Positions 63,217 to 64,000 of a stretch of DNA of 64,000 nt are shown piece after piece. A program made the position numbers and the translations under genes. Each line of letters begins with the position of its first letter. Within the stretch, counting starts at the first letter, position 1. The notes below the pieces were generated by a model that worked only from the letters and a program-made list of their open reading frames with translations, ran no database searches and had not been told where the DNA came from. Source of the stretch: Volvox africanus (Eukaryota > Chlorophyta > Chlorophyceae > Chlamydomonadales > Volvocaceae); NCBI GenBank assembly GCA_030268105.1, contig BSDZ01000080.1, positions 992,001 through 1,056,000 on the forward strand, in the 5' to 3' direction.

Positions 63217-63582
63217 CTAAAAGGAGCTACCTCGCCCGCCTAAAAAGTCCCCCGACTTGGAGCAGGACCGCACACCCAAATCGAGGTAATGCTCCCTTAA
63301 GGCCGACGAATTAGCATCCCAGCCTACAAACGCTTTTAACACTTTTGACGGAACATCAGAAGCACGAGCAGCAGAGGCACCACCGTGACGTAAACTGTAT
63401 AATGCATGCATGCCCCGCGGATGCTCCAAACCACGTTGACCAAGAACGAGATCAAACCACCACTCAGCTCCATGGGTAGGCTGGCCACAAAAGAGAAGGG
63501 ACTTGTGCAAGACGCTGAAAAATGGCCAACGGAAGACAAGGAAGGCCACGCTAAGGAAACTGCAAGACAGGGGCACGCTCAC
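63217..63582 (-). pseudogene. Tyrosine-recombinase-like remnant
   Basis: A 121-codon frame. HALYSLRHGGASAARASDVP followed by FVGWDANSSALREHYLDLG resembles the C-terminal catalytic box of tyrosine recombinases (LRHGGA with Arg and His, then a GxW segment, then the nucleophile Tyr about 15 residues later). Such enzymes are encoded by Crypton and DIRS-type elements in algae. The upstream core with the first catalytic Arg was not found, so it is probably a fragment. It lies beside the 137-bp fold-back. Confidence 0.45.
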
Positions 63583-64000
63583 TGGGCCTAATCCTCCCTT
63601 TCCAGTTCAGAGGCTTGTACTGAAAAACAGCAACAACCTCCACCTCAGCATCCCGGGCCCAAGCAACTGACAACAGGGAATACGGGCGCAAAAACAGACA
63701 AAACCCCAAGACCACAAACAAGAGAGGAAAGAAAGGGGGTAATCCACGGACACATTAAGGAAGGCTATTCGTCCGTTAGCAACAACTATTCTTTGCTTTT
63801 ACCGACGTGTCTGACGCACGGTGGATCCAACAATAGAGTAGGGTTATTCATGTCAAGCAGTGCAATCAGTCAGCTAAATAATCCGAAATTCACGTATCCG
63901 AAATTCATGTAATGACCCTGCAGTGGTTGCAGGAAAGGGATTGAAGCACGTACTGCTTAATGTCGTAAGTCCAACTTTTTGTTTAGAGCGCTGGCCACAC
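63583..64000. other. Unassigned right end
   Basis: No recognisable coding sequence. ATCCGAAATTCA is tandemly repeated at about 63880-63908. It may belong to the mobile element suggested by the recombinase remnant, running out of the window. Confidence 0.3.

Overview
The window is nuclear DNA of a eukaryote and looks like a volvocalean green alga (relatives of Chlamydomonas and Volvox). Genes are split by many short GT-AG introns. Exons are richer in G+C than the spacers, proteins carry long Ala/Gly/Ser/Gln runs, DHFR and thymidylate synthase are fused as in plants and protists, and a TGTAA polyadenylation pentamer lies 67-180 nt past three of the stop codons. One membrane-protein family here also has the look of a volvocine-specific family. 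Species is not called.

Layout. (1) 307-5368 (+): 3' part of a gamma-glutamyltranspeptidase; its 5' end is outside the window. (2) About 6709-16311 (-): a Crinkler/RHS-type P-loop NTPase gene. One of its introns holds a 5.45-kb Ty3/gypsy chromovirus at 8808-14258, same strand, whose reverse transcriptase has been deleted. (3) 19098-19217 (-): first exon of a small unrecognised gene, divergent from (4) 19467-24430 (+): bifunctional DHFR-TS. (5) 26521-29543 (-): Sec14-like CRAL-TRIO protein, five exons, 374 aa. (6) 31631-32658 (-): unrecognised membrane-protein exon. (7) 37757-43641 (-): very large multi-pass membrane protein with long low-complexity regions. (8) 49547-53389 (-): nucleotide-sugar/triose-phosphate-type transporter, ten exons, 332 aa. 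(9) 54533-61586 (+): aspartic protease of about 947 aa, eleven exons, with large disordered inserts. (10) 62733-63131: a 137-bp fold-back hairpin, followed by a tyrosine-recombinase-like remnant at 63217-63582 (-).

The spacers (5.4-6.7, 16.4-19.0, 24.5-26.5, 29.6-31.2, 32.8-37.7, 43.7-49.5, 53.4-54.5 and 61.6-64 kb) hold microsatellites, hairpins and short dispersed repeats, with little convincing coding potential. Apart from the retroelement inside the Crinkler-like gene, the genes are ordinary single-gene transcription units: glutathione metabolism, folate/dTMP synthesis, phospholipid transfer, Golgi-type sugar transport, proteolysis. No operon-like organisation exists. Exon coordinates were derived by hand from splice signals, phase continuity and recognised family motifs; for five genes the joined exons keep frame from end to end of the part reported.
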